Shown piece by piece: positions 36,493 through 45,591 of a DNA stretch of 64,000 bases. The stretch comes from Hyphomonadaceae bacterium (lineage in GTDB: Bacteria; Pseudomonadota; Alphaproteobacteria; Caulobacterales; Aquidulcibacteraceae), in contig JAHBYF010000004.1 in NCBI GenBank assembly GCA_019636095.1, positions 164,501-228,500 of the forward strand. The letters run 5' to 3'. Under the pieces are notes generated by a model. It was not told where the DNA came from, searched no databases, and was given only the letters and a program-made list of their open reading frames with translations. Within the stretch, counting starts at the first letter, position 1. Each line of letters opens with the position of its first letter. Both the position numbers and the translations under genes were made by a program.

Positions 36493-37525
36493 GGAAGGCG
36501 AGCTCGGTCTCCTCAACCTCGAACCCATTCTCAGCAAATAGCCCGACAAAGTCTTCCTTCAGGTAGGACGTGAAATACGGCTCGTGAAAGCCCACGGGGA
36601 AATATTCCAGCATGCGGTCGAGATCGGCGGCGTCGCCGGTTTGGATTGAGTCTGCCAACACAAAGTTTGCGCCAGGCTTTAGGATGCGTCCAATTTCACG
36701 CGCCGCATCACGGCGCACGCGCGGCGGCAATTCATGGAAAAGATAGATGCAAGTTGCGGCGTCGAAGCTCTCATCGTCGAACGGAGCATGTTCGATGGCG
36801 CCGGTGACGATCTCCACTTGCGGCCAATCGGATAGCCGCTTACGCGCCTCTTCGCAGTAGGCCGGCGAAAGATCGAGCCCGGTTGCGGGAATGCGCGGGA
36901 ACGCGGCAAGCGCTTGACGCAGGAAGCGGCCATTGCCGCTCGCAACATCCAGCAACTTTATGCGACGCTGATCGGTGCCGCGTATCGCGCGCGCGAGCGA
37001 ACCGAGTGCAATACGCCGCATGGCGTCGGCGGCGCCGCCGAACAAAATCTCGACCTGCGTATCGTAAAGCTTGGCGCTGTCTTGGCTGAGCCAACCGCCA
37101 GTCTGATAATGGAAGTTCTGCAGATAGTAATTGGGATATCGGCCCTCGCCGTTTGCCCCTGCACGTACTTCCGTACCGCTGCGTTCAAGCCGGCGTTGAT
37201 CGACTTTCGGCAAGTCGCGAAAGAAATTGGCAGAGCTACGCAACGCCTCGATAGCGCGCGTGACGCGAATATCGTTTGGCGCAGGATAGAGACCAGCTTC
37301 GATGTTGGCGCGATCCCGCGCGAAGAGGTCGAGAAATGCTGCGCGGATACGCACAGTATCGCCTTCAGCAGCTTGCGGCTCAAACTTGGGTTCGCCGGGG
37401 CGATCGAACGGGCCGGAAATGCGGCGCGCAAGCAGGTACTGGCCCATGTACCAAGCCACGCGCGCGCCTTGCGCGGCGGCGTATCGGGCGCGGCCAAGAT
37501 CGCGCATCAAGCTCATGGACGCCAT
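36461..37525 (-). CDS. Class I SAM-dependent methyltransferase
   Basis: 354 residues. The SAM-binding core lies in the C-terminal half: motif I LLDVASGNGRFLRQ (about 190-203), GLDLSPAYCEEARKR, the acidic-hydrophobic DESFDAATCIYLFHELP (motif II/III region) and REIGRILKPGANFVLADS. The N-terminal 180 residues (RYAAAQGARVAWYMGQYLLARR, PNYYLQNFHYQTGGWLSQDSAKLYD) are typical of methyltransferases annotated near quinone or lipid pathways, so a small lipophilic substrate is plausible but not shown. Monocistronic. Confidence 0.85.
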   Translation of the reverse strand: MASMSLMRDLGRARYAAAQGARVAWYMGQYLLARRISGPFDRPGEPKFEPQAAEGDTVRIRAAFLDLFARDRANIEAGLYPAPNDIRVTRAIEALRSSANFFRDLPKVDQRRLERSGTEVRAGANGEGRYPNYYLQNFHYQTGGWLSQDSAKLYDTQVEILFGGAADAMRRIALGSLARAIRGTDQRRIKLLDVASGNGRFLRQALAAFPRIPATGLDLSPAYCEEARKRLSDWPQVEIVTGAIEHAPFDDESFDAATCIYLFHELPPRVRRDAAREIGRILKPGANFVLADSIQTGDAADLDRMLEYFPVGFHEPYFTSYLKEDFVGLFAENGFEVEETELAFLTKVTRFRKR

Positions 37526-37765
37526 TGTAGCGCCCGCAGGCTCGCATCTCTACCGTCACGAGCGTCGCAGGAAAAGGTTGCTAGTGGCGGCCAATTTTCC
37601 AACGCTGACCATCGCGACACCGTCACGCTACTTGCAATGGATGACGATGACATCGACGCCGACGACACGATCGGACAAGGCAATCGCACAATCCCATCGA
37701 ACGGATGCCGCCTCGGCAGTGCGTCCATCGACGTGCGCGAAACGCCGTGCGGCTAGCAGGCGCGC
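37526..37765. other. Gap without assignable gene
   Basis: 240 bases between the methyltransferase start and the end of the YcgN-type gene. A plus-strand frame 37515-37769 is open but has no ribosome site, no homologous look and poor codon choice. The methyltransferase promoter must lie in the left part. Nothing else seen. Confidence 0.4.
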
Positions 37766-38332
37766 CTAGCGCCTTACCCGTTTACGCCGGCGATACTTGG
37801 CAGGCGGCTTTTCCAGCGGCGTAGGCCAACGGGTGATGCGCTTGATTAGACCGGACATTTGCAACCTGCCTTCGGGACGCGTCTTGTTGCGCACCGAAGC
37901 TTTGGCGATGTGTACGGTGTTTTCGTCGCCCGAGACCAACGGGTGCCACCAGAAGAGATCCTTGCCTTCTGCGACCAAGCGATATGCGCAAGTGCGCGGC
38001 AGCCAATCCAGCTTCGGTACGTTCTTCGGCGTGAGCTTGACGCAATCGGGCACGTATTGCTTGCGATTGGCGTAGTCGCTGCAACCACAAGTCTTGGTGT
38101 CGAAGAGTTTGCAAGAAACATCGGTGAGATAGAGTTCACCAGTGTCGGCGTCTTCGATCGAAATCACGCAACACTTGCTGCAGCGATCGCAAAGCGCTTC
38201 CCATTCCCGTTCCGACATTTCGGTGAGCTTCTTGCGCCGCCAGTAACCATCCTCTAACGGCGCGACGTCAGCGACCGGATCACGCTTGCGCCGCGAGCGC
38301 TCGCAACCGAGGAGCGTCGTCTTTTTGCTCAT
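37766..38332 (-). CDS. YcgN-family cysteine-cluster protein (UPF0260)
   Basis: 188 residues. Contains the family signature: EWEALCDRCSKCCVISIEDADTGE, SCKLFDTKTCGCSDYANR, VPDCVKLTPKN, LDWLPRTCAYRLVAEGKDLFWWHPLVSGD. Eight or more conserved cysteines suggest metal or Fe-S binding, function not established. The stretch of ~25 extra basic residues at each end (KKTTLLGCERSRRKRD and KYRRRKRVRR) is unusual. Coupled to the upstream RNA methyltransferase by an ATGA overlap. Confidence 0.92.
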   Translation of the reverse strand: MSKKTTLLGCERSRRKRDPVADVAPLEDGYWRRKKLTEMSEREWEALCDRCSKCCVISIEDADTGELYLTDVSCKLFDTKTCGCSDYANRKQYVPDCVKLTPKNVPKLDWLPRTCAYRLVAEGKDLFWWHPLVSGDENTVHIAKASVRNKTRPEGRLQMSGLIKRITRWPTPLEKPPAKYRRRKRVRR

Positions 38333-39639
38333 CGCTCGAATGCCCCGACCAGCTCGATGTGTGGACTCCAGCGGAATTGATCGACGGGCGTTAGCTTGGT
38401 TAGCGTAAAGCCATGCTCGATCAGCACTTTGATGTCGCGCGCAAAGCTTGCGGGATCGCAGGAAACATAAGCCAACTTGCGGATGGGCGCCCGGGCGATC
38501 TGCTCGGCCTGCTGGCGGGCGCCGGAACGCGGCGGATCGATCACGGCGGCGTCAAACTTCTTCATTTCCAAGGTCGAGAGCGGCGTGCGCAGCAGATCGC
38601 GGCGGAGAATAGATATTTCTTTCAGCGCGCCGCCAGCGCCGTCCGCCGCATTCTTCAGCGCCGCCAGCATCTCAGTGTCGCCCTCGGAGGCCAAGACTTC
38701 GGCATGCTCGCCAATCCGCAGAGCGAAGGTGCCGATCCCCGAGAAGAGATCGACAACGCGCTTGGCGCCCTGCAAAGCTTCAAGCGTCAGGTCGGCAAGT
38801 GTCTCCTCGCCGAGCACCGTCGGCTGCAAGAATGCGCCTGGCGGCGGACGGACGATTGCCTTTCCCATGCGCAATATTGGCTTTGTGCGCTCAACGATCG
38901 GATCGCCGTCGAACGACAGGCGCGCGAGATCGAGCGCATTTGCTTCAGCAATCAGTTTTTCAAGCTGCGCGCGGCTCAGCAGATCGACACGACCGGCGCC
39001 TTTGATCGAGATGTCGATCCCGCTGTCGGTCAGCAAACATTGCATGGTGATTTCGCCGCGCTGTGGCAACGCGAGTTCAGCTAGCGGGCCGAGCCTCAGC
39101 ACAGTGGCTTCGAGTCGCGGTGCGAGCACTGGGCACTGCGTGATCGGCGTTAGGCGCGCGCCGCCACGTTCAATGAAGCCGATGCGGACCTGACTATTTT
39201 GCCGCGCCGCGTGAACCGCAGCGCGGCGCCGGCCTTCGCCCCAAGCAGCGATCGTAGGTTCAACCGCAACGCCGCCGAACCCGCGCTTGGCCAGCGCCTC
39301 CACCACTTGCTCGCGCTTCCACGCCAGGTACGGCGCGTCCGCCCAATGTTGTAACTGGCAGCCGCCGCAGCGGCCAAAGTGCCGGCACGCGGGCCCCTGG
39401 CGCTCCGGGCTGGGACGCAGCACCTCGATCAACTCTCCCCGGCCGCCGGCAACGCGGGCGCGCACCTGTTCGCCTGGCAGCGCGTAGGGGATGTAGATGG
39501 GGCCGCTTTCTCCCCCAGAGGTGGAATCGCCACGCGACCCCATTGCCGAAATCTCCAGCACCCGCTCTTCCGGGGCTGGAATTTCGGCCTTCCGGGCCTG
39601 TTGGGGCCGGGATCGGGAAAGGCGGTTCATACGCTTCAT
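38329..39639 (-). CDS. TrmA/RlmD-type RNA (uracil-5-)-methyltransferase
   Basis: About 436 residues. N-terminal TRAM-like part (VLEISAMGSRGDSTS...YIPYALPGEQVRARV), a cysteine cluster CRHFGRCGGCQLQHW that in RlmD binds a 4Fe-4S cluster, motif I VVDLFSGIGTFALRI, and the catalytic region AAVIDPPRSGARQQAEQI with YVSCDPASFARDI supplying the nucleophilic Cys. It methylates a uridine in rRNA or tRNA; which one cannot be told. Start uncertain: ATG 39639 or 39630, or GTG 39690 which would begin 6 bases from the divergent gene at 39696. Confidence 0.9.
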   Translation of the reverse strand: MKRMNRLSRSRPQQARKAEIPAPEERVLEISAMGSRGDSTSGGESGPIYIPYALPGEQVRARVAGGRGELIEVLRPSPERQGPACRHFGRCGGCQLQHWADAPYLAWKREQVVEALAKRGFGGVAVEPTIAAWGEGRRRAAVHAARQNSQVRIGFIERGGARLTPITQCPVLAPRLEATVLRLGPLAELALPQRGEITMQCLLTDSGIDISIKGAGRVDLLSRAQLEKLIAEANALDLARLSFDGDPIVERTKPILRMGKAIVRPPPGAFLQPTVLGEETLADLTLEALQGAKRVVDLFSGIGTFALRIGEHAEVLASEGDTEMLAALKNAADGAGGALKEISILRRDLLRTPLSTLEMKKFDAAVIDPPRSGARQQAEQIARAPIRKLAYVSCDPASFARDIKVLIEHGFTLTKLTPVDQFRWSPHIELVGAFER

Positions 39640-39695
39640 GTGCCGTTCAGACTGAATTTGCTTTTCTCTGGCCCACGTTAGAGGAGCCACCCCGA

Positions 39696-40241
39696 ATGCG
39701 CCGTCACCTTCTCACCGCAGCCGCTGTCGCGACCGCCCTGATGGCGTTTGCCCAACCGGCGGCGGCTCAGCAATACCGCAGCTACCACGAAGAGCACGTC
39801 GCCAATCAGCAATGTGAACGATCGCGCCAAAACCGTACCGTCGGCGGCGCCGTGATCGGCGGGGTGGTTGGCGCCCTTCTGGGCCGCGAAGTGGCCGGAA
39901 ATCGCGGCGTCCGCGACGAAGGCACCGCGCTTGGCGCCATCGTCGGCGCGACGGCCGGCGGCGCCATCGGGCGCAACAGCGCGCAAGATTGCTATGGCGT
40001 CCAAGGTGAGTACGACCGCTACGGTCGCCCTGTCGCCTACGGTCAACAGCCCTATTACGGCAACGAGAACGAGCGTCGCGATGACGATCTGTACGGCGGC
40101 CCGAACGATAACGGCTACTATCGCCGTGACGGTCGCGACTGCCGCATGGGAGAACGCATCACGCGCGATCCATACGGCCGCGAATACAGCGAAGATGTCT
40201 TGATGTGCCGCGGACGCGATGGCGTCTGGCGCGAAGAGTAA
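39696..40241 (+). CDS. Secreted glycine-zipper envelope protein
   Basis: 181 residues. Signal peptide ending AQPAAAQ (about residue 25), then a glycine-zipper 2TM-type segment VGGAVIGGVVGALLGREVAG...LGAIVGATAGGAIGR (about 50-95) and a Tyr/Arg/Asp-rich tail (YYGNENERRDDDLYGG) with two cysteines. Such proteins insert in or lie along the outer membrane; role unknown. GAGGAG precedes the ATG, and a strong terminator follows. Confidence 0.85.
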   Translation: MRRHLLTAAAVATALMAFAQPAAAQQYRSYHEEHVANQQCERSRQNRTVGGAVIGGVVGALLGREVAGNRGVRDEGTALGAIVGATAGGAIGRNSAQDCYGVQGEYDRYGRPVAYGQQPYYGNENERRDDDLYGGPNDNGYYRRDGRDCRMGERITRDPYGREYSEDVLMCRGRDGVWREE

Positions 40242-40282
40242 GTCTCCATAGGTAGAACCCAACCTAGTACGCAGTGACTGAA

Positions 40283-40317
40283 ACCCCGGCTCCGCAAAGA
40301 GCCGGGGTCTTTCTTTG
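40283..40317 (+). terminator. Intrinsic terminator
   Basis: Stem ACCCCGGCTC (40283-40292) / GAGCCGGGGT (40299-40308), loop CGCAAA, then CTTTCTTT. It ends the glycine-zipper gene; it also lies just past the stop of the minus-strand TlyA gene at 40323, so it may serve both. Confidence 0.88.
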
Positions 40318-40322
40318 GCGCG

Positions 40323-41048
40323 CTAGCGTTTAAGGTGGGCCAAGCGCTCAAGATTGCCATCACCGCCGCGTATGGGTGAGTCGATGCTGGCGGTGACGCA
40401 AAAGCGTTCTAGTCCGTCAAGCGCAGTCATCGCTGAGTGCGCGGCGGCGCGAGCGGCGGCCTCATCAAGAACGCCATCGCGGCTAGCTTTAGGGCCAGCT
40501 TCGAATTGCGGTTTGATCAGCACAATAGCGTCGGCGCTGTCGGCGGCGAGCGCGAATGGCGTGGCCAACACCTTGGCCGAACCAATGAAGCTTGCATCGC
40601 AGACGATCAGCGATGGCGCTACGCGGACGTCCCCGCGCGTGAGGGAGCGTGCGTCAGTCTGTTCGAGGCTGATGACACGCGGGTCGGCACGCAAGGAGGG
40701 GTGCAGCTGATCGCGCCCCACGTCGACGGCGTAGACGCGCGCAGCGCCGCGCGCCAGCAGGACATGTGAGAACCCGCCGGTCGAAGCGCCGACGTCCAGG
40801 CAGACGCGACCGGCGGGGTCGACGCTGAATGCATCCAGCGCGCCCGCGAGCTTTATCCCGCCACGAGACACCCAAGGATGCGGCGGCGCGACTTCCAACT
40901 GCGCCTCTTCGTCGATCAGATCGGAGGGCTTGGCGACCGCAACCCCGTTCGCCGACACGCCACCCGCTTCAATAGCGGCGCGGGCCTTGGCGCGGCTCTC
41001 GGCGAGGCCGCGCGCGACAATAAGCAAATCGGCGCGCATCCGGGACAT
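40323..41048 (-). CDS. tlyA: TlyA-family rRNA 2'-O-methyltransferase/hemolysin-like protein
   Basis: 241 residues. N-terminal S4 RNA-binding domain (MRADLLIVARGLAESRAKARAAIEAGGVSANG) followed by an FtsJ-like methyltransferase: PWVSRGGIKLAGALDAF, motif I CLDVGASTGGFSHVLLARGA, VIVCDASFIG-type catalytic region and VLIKPQFEAG. TlyA proteins 2'-O-methylate rRNA; the old hemolysin label is weakly supported. Start at ATG 41048 with GAGGAGG six bases before. Divergent from the amidase gene. Confidence 0.93.
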   Translation of the reverse strand: MSRMRADLLIVARGLAESRAKARAAIEAGGVSANGVAVAKPSDLIDEEAQLEVAPPHPWVSRGGIKLAGALDAFSVDPAGRVCLDVGASTGGFSHVLLARGAARVYAVDVGRDQLHPSLRADPRVISLEQTDARSLTRGDVRVAPSLIVCDASFIGSAKVLATPFALAADSADAIVLIKPQFEAGPKASRDGVLDEAAARAAAHSAMTALDGLERFCVTASIDSPIRGGDGNLERLAHLKR

Positions 41049-41165
41049 CGCCGCCTCCTCGCTCGCGCTTGACGCCAAGGCAAGGCCTTTTCCCGGCTTG
41101 CGAGTGGGGCTCCGCTTGCGCCAAGCTCAGTTAAGGCCGCGCACAAGGCCATGAGGGGGAATCCG

Positions 41166-42665
41166 ATGACCGTTTCACGCCGCGGCCTGATGGCCAACGC
41201 CGCCGCCCTTAGCACCCTCACTGCTGCGGGAGCTTGTGATCAATTGGGACTGAACCGCACTTCATCCGATGCCCTGGGCGATCTTGATGCAACTGGGGTC
41301 GCTGCCGCCGTGCGCGACGGACACGTCACCGCCGCCGAAGCGCTTGAAGCGGCCATCGCGCGCAGCGAGCGCGTCAACGGCGAACTGAATTTCATCGCAA
41401 CGCCCCTCTACGAGTACGGACGCACGCGTGCCGCCGAAACGCTGAGCGGGCCCTTTGCGGGAGTGCCGACACTGATCAAAGATCTAATGCCGATGACGGG
41501 CCAGCCGACAAAATATGGCTGCCGTGCTTTCGCAAACAACATCGCGCAAGAGCAACCGCCCTACATGGATGCCATTCTCGCGGCTGGCCTCGTGCCGTTC
41601 GGCAAATCGACAACCCCAGAGTTCGGCCTTACCGCAACCACCGAGTCATTGCTGACCGGGCAAACCAAGAATCCCTGGGATGTGACCAAGTCGAGCGGAG
41701 GCTCCTCCGGCGGCGCCGCCGTGGCTGTCGCTTCGCGCGTTGTGCCGATAGCCCACGGCAGTGATGGCGGCGGCTCCATCCGCATTCCATCTTCCTGCAA
41801 CGGCTTGTTCGGCCTGAAGCCGTCACGCGGCCGCAACGTACCGCAAGGGCGGCCTGACAATGGCATCGAGATTTCCGTCAGCGGTTGCATCAGCCGCAGC
41901 GTGCGCGACACCGCCGCGTGGCTCGCGGCAATGGAAGCCAGCGGCGATGGCGCTGCGTTCCCGCCGGTTGGCGTCGTAAGCGGCCCTAATACGCAACGTC
42001 TGCGCATCGCGCTCGATATCCCGAACGCGCTTGGCCATGAGCCCGACGCGGAAGTACGCGCGGCTGTCGAAACAGCCGCAGAACTCTGCCGCTCACTTGG
42101 CCATACAGTCACGGAAGCGAAACCAACGATCGATGGCGCGCAGTTCAGCGCTGATTTCATTCTGCTCTGGGCGGCGGGTGCTAACGAGGTGGAACAATTG
42201 GTGCGCAGCCAAGCCGGCCCGGACGCGCCACTCGATCAATTGCTAGAGCCGCTGACGCTGGAACTTGCGGCGCATGCGCGTCAGCAAGGTCTGCCCGCGC
42301 TACAGGCGGCAATTGGCAGACTGCGCGCCGTTGACGCCGCCTATGCCGCGTTCTTTGCAACCTCAGCCGACATCTACCTCACGCCCGTGCTAGCAAAACC
42401 GCCGGTGCCGCTCGGCACTATAGACGGAGCCAAGGGCATGGCCGTCTTCGAGACTCTCTCCGACTATGTCGGCTACACGCCGTTGCAGAACGTGGCTGGT
42501 GCGCCAGCTATGAGCGTGCCTCTGGGCATGTCGTCCGGCGGGCTCCCCATCGGCATCCATTTCTCGGCGGCAAAAGGCGAGGAAAAGCGCCTGCTGGAAC
42601 TTGCCTATGAGCTTGAACAGGCGCAGCCATGGGCCGATCGCAAGCCGGGGGTGAATGCGGGCTGA
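41166..42665 (+). CDS. Exported amidase-signature-family hydrolase
   Basis: 499 residues. Start TVSRRGLMANAA with a lipobox-like GACDQ (Cys about 24) suggests Tat-type or lipoprotein export. The Ser-cisSer-Lys triad region is present: GVPTLIKDLMPMTG (Lys), KSSGGSSGGAAVAVASRVVPIAHGSDGGGSIRIPSS and FGLKPSRGR. Amidase-signature enzymes cleave amides; C-terminal residues that decide substrate are not diagnostic. GAGGGGGAA lies before ATG 41166; ATG 41151 is the other in-frame start. Confidence 0.92.
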   Translation: MTVSRRGLMANAAALSTLTAAGACDQLGLNRTSSDALGDLDATGVAAAVRDGHVTAAEALEAAIARSERVNGELNFIATPLYEYGRTRAAETLSGPFAGVPTLIKDLMPMTGQPTKYGCRAFANNIAQEQPPYMDAILAAGLVPFGKSTTPEFGLTATTESLLTGQTKNPWDVTKSSGGSSGGAAVAVASRVVPIAHGSDGGGSIRIPSSCNGLFGLKPSRGRNVPQGRPDNGIEISVSGCISRSVRDTAAWLAAMEASGDGAAFPPVGVVSGPNTQRLRIALDIPNALGHEPDAEVRAAVETAAELCRSLGHTVTEAKPTIDGAQFSADFILLWAAGANEVEQLVRSQAGPDAPLDQLLEPLTLELAAHARQQGLPALQAAIGRLRAVDAAYAAFFATSADIYLTPVLAKPPVPLGTIDGAKGMAVFETLSDYVGYTPLQNVAGAPAMSVPLGMSSGGLPIGIHFSAAKGEEKRLLELAYELEQAQPWADRKPGVNAG

Positions 42666-42712
42666 AGCGCCGTTCCATACTCCCGCCCTGTTTGGGAGCT
42701 AACGGCACATCC

Positions 42713-43135
42713 ATGAAATTGCGTACTTTGTTCTGCGCAGCTTTGATTGCGGGCGCCGCTTTTCCGGCGGCGGCGCAGCAGCGCAATCAGCCGCAGCAGC
42801 CCCCCCCGCAAGAACAACCAGCGCGAGGCGACGATTGGTATCGCGGCCAATTGGTCGAACTTTCAGAAGTGCTCGGCGGCGCCCATTATCTGCGCATTGT
42901 CTGTGACGGGCGCGGCGACCAGCAATGGCGCAACTACATGCGCGGCGTGATCGAACGCGAACCGCAATACAACGCCCTGCTCGTAGAAGGCTTCAACCGC
43001 GGCTATCGCCAGGAAGAAGCACGTTTCCCGGTTTGCGATCAGACGACGCGGCAGATGGAGGCCGAGCTGCGCGCACGTGGCTTGCGTATTGCGCAAGGGC
43101 TCCGCGCCCGTCACGCGGGCTCCAATGTCCACTGA
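42713..43135 (+). CDS. TIGR02301-family periplasmic protein
   Basis: 140 residues. Signal peptide ending FPAAAQQ, Gln/Pro-rich spacer, then the conserved WYRGQLVELSEVLGGAHYLRIVC, WRNYMRGVIEREPQ, LVEGFNRGYRQ and a late Cys, which is the TIGR02301 pattern. Function unknown; common in alphaproteobacteria. 48 bases downstream of the amidase and overlapping the next gene by 11 bases, so likely part of one unit. Confidence 0.88.
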   Translation: MKLRTLFCAALIAGAAFPAAAQQRNQPQQPPPQEQPARGDDWYRGQLVELSEVLGGAHYLRIVCDGRGDQQWRNYMRGVIEREPQYNALLVEGFNRGYRQEEARFPVCDQTTRQMEAELRARGLRIAQGLRARHAGSNVH

Positions 43136-43358
43136 CGATCCGGAGAAAAAGGGCCGCGCGCTACAACTCATCCTCGATGCATGGGATACGGCGCTGAAGG
43201 AAGGCGCCGAAGCCGAGGTAATTGCGTCTGTCGCGATCTACGCAGCGCTCGCCGACATGGTCGACCGCTACGGTGAAGATGCAGTGGCGGAATTTTGCGC
43301 CTCGCTGCCGGAGCGCGCACGTCGCGGCGAATTTACGCTGCGGGCAAACGAGCCTTAG
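43125..43358 (+). CDS. Small helical protein of unknown function
   Basis: 77 residues from ATG 43125, which overlaps the end of the TIGR02301 gene by 11 bases. Helical and acidic: ALQLILDAWDTALKEGAEAEV...VDRYGEDAVAEFCASLPERA. The tight overlap suggests co-translation with TIGR02301. No motif of known activity. Confidence 0.75.
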   Translation: MSTDDPEKKGRALQLILDAWDTALKEGAEAEVIASVAIYAALADMVDRYGEDAVAEFCASLPERARRGEFTLRANEP

Positions 43359-43367
43359 CGCGGCGTC

Positions 43368-43820
43368 TCAGCGGCTAGCCCACGTCTCTTCCAGCCACTC
43401 CTTCGACGGCGCACCAATTTCGGGCGAGCCTGCGCGCGCGAGAAAGAGATGGCGTACAATTTCCGCTTGGCGTTCGATGTTGTAGGCGCTGAGCTTCGAT
43501 GCACGCGGTTCATAGGCGTAGGCGGCTTTGCCAAGCGCATTGAGTTTGGCGGCGGCAAGTACGATGCCGCGCTCCGCTTGCCAGACATGGGTGAGTTCGT
43601 GAACGAACCAGCCTTGATCCCACAGCGACGCCGCGCTGAAATCGCGCACCGCGCGCCATTTCGAGAAGACGATGGTACGCCCGATCGGCACCATGGCCCC
43701 GAAGCCCAAAGAAGGCGCCTGGTAGATGCGTATTTTCGACCACAGAATCTCATCGCCAAACACCGAGCGCCCGAGCGCGATTTCGCCAATGGTAGGCGCG
43801 CGGCGTTGGCCAGGCTGCAT
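43368..43820 (-). CDS. Vgr-related/metallopeptidase-like protein with HExxH
   Basis: 150 residues from the ATG at 43820. IGEIALGRSVFGDEILWSKIRIYQAP and IVFSKWRAVRDFS, then WFVHELTHVWQ carrying HELTH, a zinc-peptidase-type HExxH. Homologues are often annotated as vgr-related proteins, a misleading name. The upstream frame to 44180 runs antisense to the macrodomain gene and is not credible. Substrate and location are unknown; no signal peptide. Confidence 0.75.
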   Translation of the reverse strand: MQPGQRRAPTIGEIALGRSVFGDEILWSKIRIYQAPSLGFGAMVPIGRTIVFSKWRAVRDFSAASLWDQGWFVHELTHVWQAERGIVLAAAKLNALGKAAYAYEPRASKLSAYNIERQAEIVRHLFLARAGSPEIGAPSKEWLEETWASR

Positions 43821-43862
43821 GCGGTCCAGTTTTTCCACACGCGGTAGTGTGGGCGAGAAAAG

Positions 43863-43900
43863 GCGGCCCGGCCAGTGAGGTAAGAAGCGGACCGGGCCGC
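43863..43900. repeat. Inverted repeat in divergent intergenic region
   Basis: GCGGCCCGG (43863-43871) and CCGGGCCGC (43892-43900), 20 bases apart, in the 169-base gap between the HExxH gene and the macrodomain gene, where both promoters must lie. Possible operator or cruciform; no evidence beyond symmetry. Confidence 0.45.
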
Positions 43901-43989
43901 AATGGGCGCTCTGGGAGAGAGCGGTGCCGAGCGCTCCTGGCTCTGAAACGCGTGGCGCGGCAAAACCCGTCGGCCTAAGTTGGCGGCGC

Positions 43990-44508
43990 ATGAGCGCGCC
44001 GTTTGAAATCATGGTGGGGCGGATCGAGACATTGGCGCTCGATGCGGTCGTGAATGCCGCCAACCGGCAGCTGATGCCCGGCAGCGGCGTCGATGGCGCG
44101 CTACGCGCGGCGGCGGGCCCGCGGCTCACCGAGGCGACATCACGCATTCCCCCGATCCTCACCGGTGAGGCAGTGATCACGCCGGGCTACGATGCGCCGA
44201 TGAAGTTCATCATCCACACGGCGGCGCCGATTTGGACCGAACCGGGGCCCGAAGGGCCAAAAGTCGCGGGATTGGCCAAGTGCTACATGTCGTCGATCAA
44301 GATGGCCGCCTCACGTGGGTTCGAGTCGATTGCGTTTCCGTGCTTGGGCACCGGCGTCTACGGCTGGCCTCGCGGGTTCGCGTGCGGCATCGCGGTGGCG
44401 GCATGCGAACAAGAATTAGCGAGCGCGCCGAAATTGAAGCGCGTCGTGTTCTGCTGCTTCACGGAAGATGACGCGAAGATTTATCGCGATGGGTTAGGCG
44501 TGAGTTGA
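43990..44508 (+). CDS. Macrodomain protein (ADP-ribose-binding, YmdB type)
   Basis: 172 residues that are essentially one macrodomain: ALDAVVNAANRQLMPGSGVDGALRAAAGP (with the catalytic-type Asn and Asp positions), the FIIHTAAPIW strand, and FPCLGTGVYGWP. Such enzymes remove ADP-ribose from Asp/Glu-modified proteins or hydrolyse O-acetyl-ADP-ribose. Start at ATG 43990. No sirtuin or ART gene nearby; a TIR NADase-type protein lies 5 kb away, which is worth noting but not evidence of linkage. Confidence 0.92.
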   Translation: MSAPFEIMVGRIETLALDAVVNAANRQLMPGSGVDGALRAAAGPRLTEATSRIPPILTGEAVITPGYDAPMKFIIHTAAPIWTEPGPEGPKVAGLAKCYMSSIKMAASRGFESIAFPCLGTGVYGWPRGFACGIAVAACEQELASAPKLKRVVFCCFTEDDAKIYRDGLGVS

Positions 44509-44538
44509 TGGCGGCCCGCCCTCCGACAGGCTGTGAGC

Positions 44539-45591
44539 CTAGTCGAGGTTGTTGTCCGCGCCAGCGAAGTGCCAGCCAAGCGTCGCCCCCGCGTGGAACG
44601 GCACGATTTCCGTGCCGCCGGCGCTGATGCGGTCGGGGACGGGTTGAGGCTCGCGCACGAGCGTGATCCGCTCTTCGTTCAGCGGCAGGCCGTAGAAGCG
44701 CGGGCCGTTTTCTGAGGCGAAGGCTTCGAAGCGGTCCATCGCGTTTTCTTCATCGAAGACCTTTGCGTAACTTTCGAGTGCGTGCGGCGCACTGAAGACG
44801 CCGGCGCAACCGCAAGCCGTTTCCTTGGCGTGGATGGCGTGCGGTGCTGAATCGGTGCCGAGGAAAAACTTGGGTGAGCCCGAGATAGCGGCCTTTCGCA
44901 GAGCCAAGCGGTGGTGTTCGCGCTTTGCCACCGGCAAGCAATAAAAATGCGGACGGATGCCGCCCTCGAACATAGCGTTGCGATTGTAATCGAGATGATG
45001 AGCAGTGATCGTGGCCGCCAACGTCGCTGGGCCCTCCGAGACAAAATTCGCCGCCTCTTCCGTCGTGATGTGTTCAAGCACGATCTTCAGCGCCGGGAAA
45101 TCGCGGATGAGCTTTGACAAGATGCGTTCGATAAACACGGCTTCGCGGTCGAAGATGTCGACATGCTTTTCGGTCACCTCGCCGTGCAGCAGCAGAGGCA
45201 TGCCGATGCGCTGCATGGTTTCCAGGGCTGCGTAAATGTTCTTGATGTCCGTCACGCCGTGGCTGGAATTGGTCGTCGCGTGCGCGGGATAGAGTTTGCA
45301 CGCGGTGAAGACGCCGGCGGCGAAACCGCGCTCGATCTCGGCAGGGTCGATGCTGTCCGTCAGGTAGCAGGTCATGAGCGGCGTGAAGGAAAGGCCTGGC
45401 TCAAGTGCGGCAAGGATGCGCGATCGGTAAGCCTCCGCCGCCGCGACCGTGGTGATCGGGGGCGCAAGGTTGGGCATGACGATGGCGCGCGCGAATTGCC
45501 GCGCGGTGAAATTGACCACGCCTGCGAGCATGGGGCCATCCCTGAGATGGACGTGCCAGTCGTCGGGCCGACGCATCACGAACGAACTCAT
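44539..45591 (-). CDS. pyrC: Dihydroorotase
   Basis: 350 residues, class II dihydroorotase. [16 protein letters not shown] (first zinc His pair), [15 protein letters not shown] with the carboxylated Lys, LLLHGEV and [10 protein letters not shown] (zinc His), and [23 protein letters not shown] with the catalytic Asp. It cyclises carbamoyl aspartate in pyrimidine synthesis. ATG overlaps the stop of the glycosyltransferase gene (ATGA at 45588-45591). Confidence 0.95.
   Translation of the reverse strand: MSSFVMRRPDDWHVHLRDGPMLAGVVNFTARQFARAIVMPNLAPPITTVAAAEAYRSRILAALEPGLSFTPLMTCYLTDSIDPAEIERGFAAGVFTACKLYPAHATTNSSHGVTDIKNIYAALETMQRIGMPLLLHGEVTEKHVDIFDREAVFIERILSKLIRDFPALKIVLEHITTEEAANFVSEGPATLAATITAHHLDYNRNAMFEGGIRPHFYCLPVAKREHHRLALRKAAISGSPKFFLGTDSAPHAIHAKETACGCAGVFSAPHALESYAKVFDEENAMDRFEAFASENGPRFYGLPLNEERITLVREPQPVPDRISAGGTEIVPFHAGATLGWHFAGADNNLD

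Noticed and set aside
37515..37769. 85-codon plus-strand frame in the gap at 37.5-37.8 kb
   Set aside because: No ribosome site, ordinary shadow composition, overlaps the methyltransferase start.
43355..43963. Minus-strand frame that also shares a TTAG stop overlap with the gene at 43125-43358
   Set aside because: It is out of frame with the HExxH protein at 43368-43820, which has the credible sequence; the stop overlap is coincidental.
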